Below, in pieces: positions 6,717 to 7,760 of a DNA stretch of 7,760 nucleotides; positions within the stretch are counted from its first letter, which is position 1; the number at the start of each line of letters is the position of its first letter. Below the pieces are notes generated by a model that worked only from the letters and a program-made list of their open reading frames with translations, was not told the origin of the DNA and did no database searches. Position numbers and translations under genes: made by a program. This DNA comes from Deltaproteobacteria bacterium. Its GTDB lineage: Bacteria > Desulfobacterota > JAENJC01. The DNA is taken from assembly GCA_016844545.1 (NCBI GenBank), contig JAENJC010000049.1:1-7760 (forward strand). Reading direction: 5' to 3'.

Positions 6717-7586
6717 CTATTTCTTCAATAGCGGAAACCCCAGCGTCTCCCTCTGCCTTAGATATCCTTCAGCGCATAGCCTTGCCATATTCCGTACCCT
6801 TCCAATAAACCTCGTCCTCTCAGTCACACTTATGGCCCCTCTTGCGTCAAGGAGGTTGAAGGTGTGGGAACACTTCAGACAATAATCGTATGCAGGGAGC
6901 ACAAGCCCGGTCTTTATAAGCCTCAAGGCCTCGGCCTCATACATATCGAAAGCCTTGAAGAGCATCTCCACATCTGCCTCTTCAAAGTTATATTTGGAAA
7001 ACTCAACCTCTGTCTGATAGTGGACAGCTCCGTACTTTATCCCATGCCCCCATTCTATATCGTAGACATTATTGATTCCCTGGAGATACATGGCAAGCCT
7101 CTCAACACCGTAGGTGATCTCTGCGGATACAGGTTTGAGGTCTATCCCCCCCGCCTGCTGAAAGTAGGTAAACTGGGTTATCTCCATCCCATCGAGCCAC
7201 ACCTCCCAGCCCAATCCCCAGGCGCCAAGGGTCGGGGACTCCCAGTCGTCCTCAACAAACCGGATATCGTGACCCATAGGGTCTATCCCTATGGTCTTAA
7301 GGCTTTCAAGGTAAAGCTCCTGGATATTGGAAGGCGAGGGCTTCATTATCACCTGGAACTGGTAGTAGTGCTGGAGGCGGTTTGGATTTTCACCGTACCG
7401 CCCGTCGGTAGGTCTCCTTGATGGCTCCACATAAGCCACATTCCAGGGCTCTGGCCCAAGTACCTGAAGAAATGTTGAGGGATTAAATGTCCCAGCCCCA
7501 ACCTCAATATCATAAGGCTGACGGATGAGACATCCTTTTTTTGCCCAGTAATTCTGGAGAGAAAGGATCAGTTCCTGAAAGGTCAA
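6717..7586 (-). CDS. glyQ: Glycyl-tRNA synthetase alpha subunit
   Basis: This is the class II catalytic subunit that forms glycyl-adenylate and, with GlyS, charges tRNA-Gly. The protein is 289 aa, within the family range, and matches the Escherichia coli protein throughout as I recall it. It has FQELILSLQNYWAKKGC (3-19), EVGAGT (28-33), GPEPWNVAYVEPSRRP (44-59), the class II motif 2 region RPTDGRYGENPNRLQHYYQF (58-77), FVEDDWESPTLGAWGLGWEV (110-129), the motif 3 region ITYGVERLAMYLQG (157-170) and SHTFNLLDARGAISVTER (240-257). The start is TTG at 7586, with GAGG six bases upstream. No ATG or GTG lies close by in frame, and homologues begin at this point. It is the first gene after a good promoter and lies 65 bases before glyS. 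There is no T-box, since the leader is only about 37 bases. Confidence 0.98.
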   Translation of the reverse strand: MTFQELILSLQNYWAKKGCLIRQPYDIEVGAGTFNPSTFLQVLGPEPWNVAYVEPSRRPTDGRYGENPNRLQHYYQFQVIMKPSPSNIQELYLESLKTIGIDPMGHDIRFVEDDWESPTLGAWGLGWEVWLDGMEITQFTYFQQAGGIDLKPVSAEITYGVERLAMYLQGINNVYDIEWGHGIKYGAVHYQTEVEFSKYNFEEADVEMLFKAFDMYEAEALRLIKTGLVLPAYDYCLKCSHTFNLLDARGAISVTERTRFIGRVRNMARLCAEGYLRQRETLGFPLLKK

Positions 7587-7592
7587 TTATTA

Positions 7593-7596
7593 CCTC
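7593..7596 (-). promoter_or_regulatory. Ribosome binding site of glyQ, supporting a TTG start
   Basis: The minus strand reads GAGG (within TGAGGTAA), six bases before the TTG at 7586. This spacing, with conservation of the protein from residue 3 onwards, supports the non-ATG start. Confidence 0.75.
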
Positions 7597-7598
7597 AA

Positions 7599-7614
7599 AA
7601 ATTGTATACAATTT
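7599..7614. promoter_or_regulatory. 16-bp perfect palindrome, candidate operator of the glyQS operon
   Basis: AAATTGTATACAATTT is perfectly self-complementary. It lies about +10 to +25 from the predicted transcription start and ends just before the glyQ ribosome binding site, a typical place for a repressor dimer. The TTGTATACAA core recalls GntR-family operators with a central GTATAC, but this is only a resemblance. As RNA it would make a weak loopless stem, so a DNA site is more likely. No regulator gene is in the window. Confidence 0.45.
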
Positions 7615-7629
7615 GAAAAGATTTGGCCG

Positions 7630-7658
7630 AAAATAGCACTTTTGTGGGTTTGTGTCAA
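7630..7658 (-). promoter_or_regulatory. Sigma70-type promoter of glyQ-glyS-ppdK
   Basis: On the minus strand a perfect -35 TTGACA (7658-7653) is followed by a 17-base spacer and TATTTT (7635-7630) as -10, preceded by TGC, an extended -10 element. Transcription should start near 7623-7624 and leave a leader of about 37 bases before the glyQ TTG. It lies in an AT-rich non-coding stretch directly upstream of the first gene. No other strong promoter is seen before ppdK. Confidence 0.75.
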
Positions 7659-7760
7659 GAGAATTCAGGGGAGCTGCAATACCAATTCGCATTCAAATAA
7701 AAACTTTTGAATGCTCAGGTATAATACCAAGTAAGCTTTCATTAAGCTCAATAGTGGCTG
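7659..7760. other. AT-rich intergenic end of the window
   Basis: I see no convincing gene here. There is an inverted repeat, GCATTCAAA (7689-7697) and TTTGAATGC (7706-7714), with an 8-base loop and no U-run after it on the minus strand. A short palindrome GGTATAATACC lies at 7718-7728 and contains a plus-strand TATAAT with no -35 at the right distance. A minus-strand frame open from the window edge ends with TGA at 7693-7695 after 21 codons. It could be the tail of an upstream gene but is too short and AT-biased to call. Confidence 0.5.
7689..7714. repeat. Inverted repeat upstream of the glyQ promoter
   Basis: Nine-base arms (7689-7697 and 7706-7714) match perfectly around the loop TAAAAACT. 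It lies about 30 bases upstream of the -35 box. It could be the stem of a weak terminator for an upstream gene or an upstream binding site. Without a U-run neither is favoured. Confidence 0.45.

Noticed and set aside
6085..6808. Plus-strand frames over glyS and the glyQ end
   Set aside because: They are antisense to well-conserved parts of GlyS and GlyQ. One runs through the intergenic palindrome, which no real gene would be expected to encode.
6864..7421. Plus-strand frame of 185 codons
   Set aside because: It is antisense to the most conserved part of glyQ (motifs 2 and 3) and is explained as a shadow.
7587..7623. T-box or amino-acid riboswitch in front of glyQ
   Set aside because: The predicted leader is only about 37 bases, far too short for a T-box or glycine riboswitch, and no such motifs are seen.
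7510..7692. Minus-strand frame of 60 codons overlapping the glyQ start
   Set aside because: It crosses the promoter, the palindrome and the first glyQ codons in another frame. It has no recognisable product and would need transcription from further upstream.
7720..7725. Plus-strand promoter with TATAAT
   Set aside because: No -35 element lies 16-18 bases upstream and the hexamer is part of a short palindrome (GGTATAATACC) in AT-rich DNA, so chance is likely.
7693..7758. C-terminal tail of an upstream minus-strand gene (21 codons then TGA)
   Set aside because: It is too short to recognise, its third positions are much more A/T-rich than the neighbouring genes, and a second minus-strand frame is open over the same stretch.

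Overview
All four genes in this window lie on the minus strand, so transcription runs from high to low coordinates: promoter (~7658-7630), glyQ, glyS, ppdK, then a methyl-accepting chemotaxis protein (MCP) gene that runs off the left edge. Every long plus-strand reading frame is an antisense shadow of one of these genes. No RNA genes, CRISPR arrays, insertion sequences or phage genes are visible.

Organism: a bacterium with the two-subunit (alpha2beta2) type of glycyl-tRNA synthetase, moderate GC content and strong AGGAGG-type ribosome binding sites. It has a chemosensory system, and its receptor tip sequence is of a kind I associate with Deltaproteobacteria (Geobacter-like) and Nitrospirota. 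From memory, glyQ-glyS-ppdK gene order also occurs in those groups, including with MCP genes nearby. This placement is an inference, not a proof.

Layout: 7587-7760 is an AT-rich leader region. It has a good sigma70 promoter with an extended -10 (TTGACA, 17 bp spacer, TATTTT) and a 16-bp perfect palindrome between the expected transcription start and glyQ. glyQ (7586-6717, TTG start) encodes the catalytic alpha subunit. A perfect 20-bp inverted repeat fills the glyQ-glyS gap. glyS (6651-4540, GTG or TTG start) encodes the beta subunit. Its stop codon lies inside a tandem heptamer repeat that continues into the glyS-ppdK gap. ppdK (4462-1769) encodes a full-length pyruvate phosphate dikinase with all catalytic residues. 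55 bases further on, a strong Shine-Dalgarno precedes the MCP gene (1713 to beyond base 1; 571 residues visible).

How they fit together: GlyRS consumes ATP and releases AMP and PPi, while PPDK interconverts ATP + pyruvate + Pi with AMP + PPi + PEP, so an operon could link PPi-releasing translation chemistry with PEP/pyruvate metabolism. The MCP may be a fourth operon member, since no terminator is seen before it, or may have its own promoter. I see no undescribed multi-gene system. The items most worth a second look are the operator-like palindrome, the two intergenic repeats, and the MCP's four 28-residue coiled-coil repeats and divergent signalling tip.
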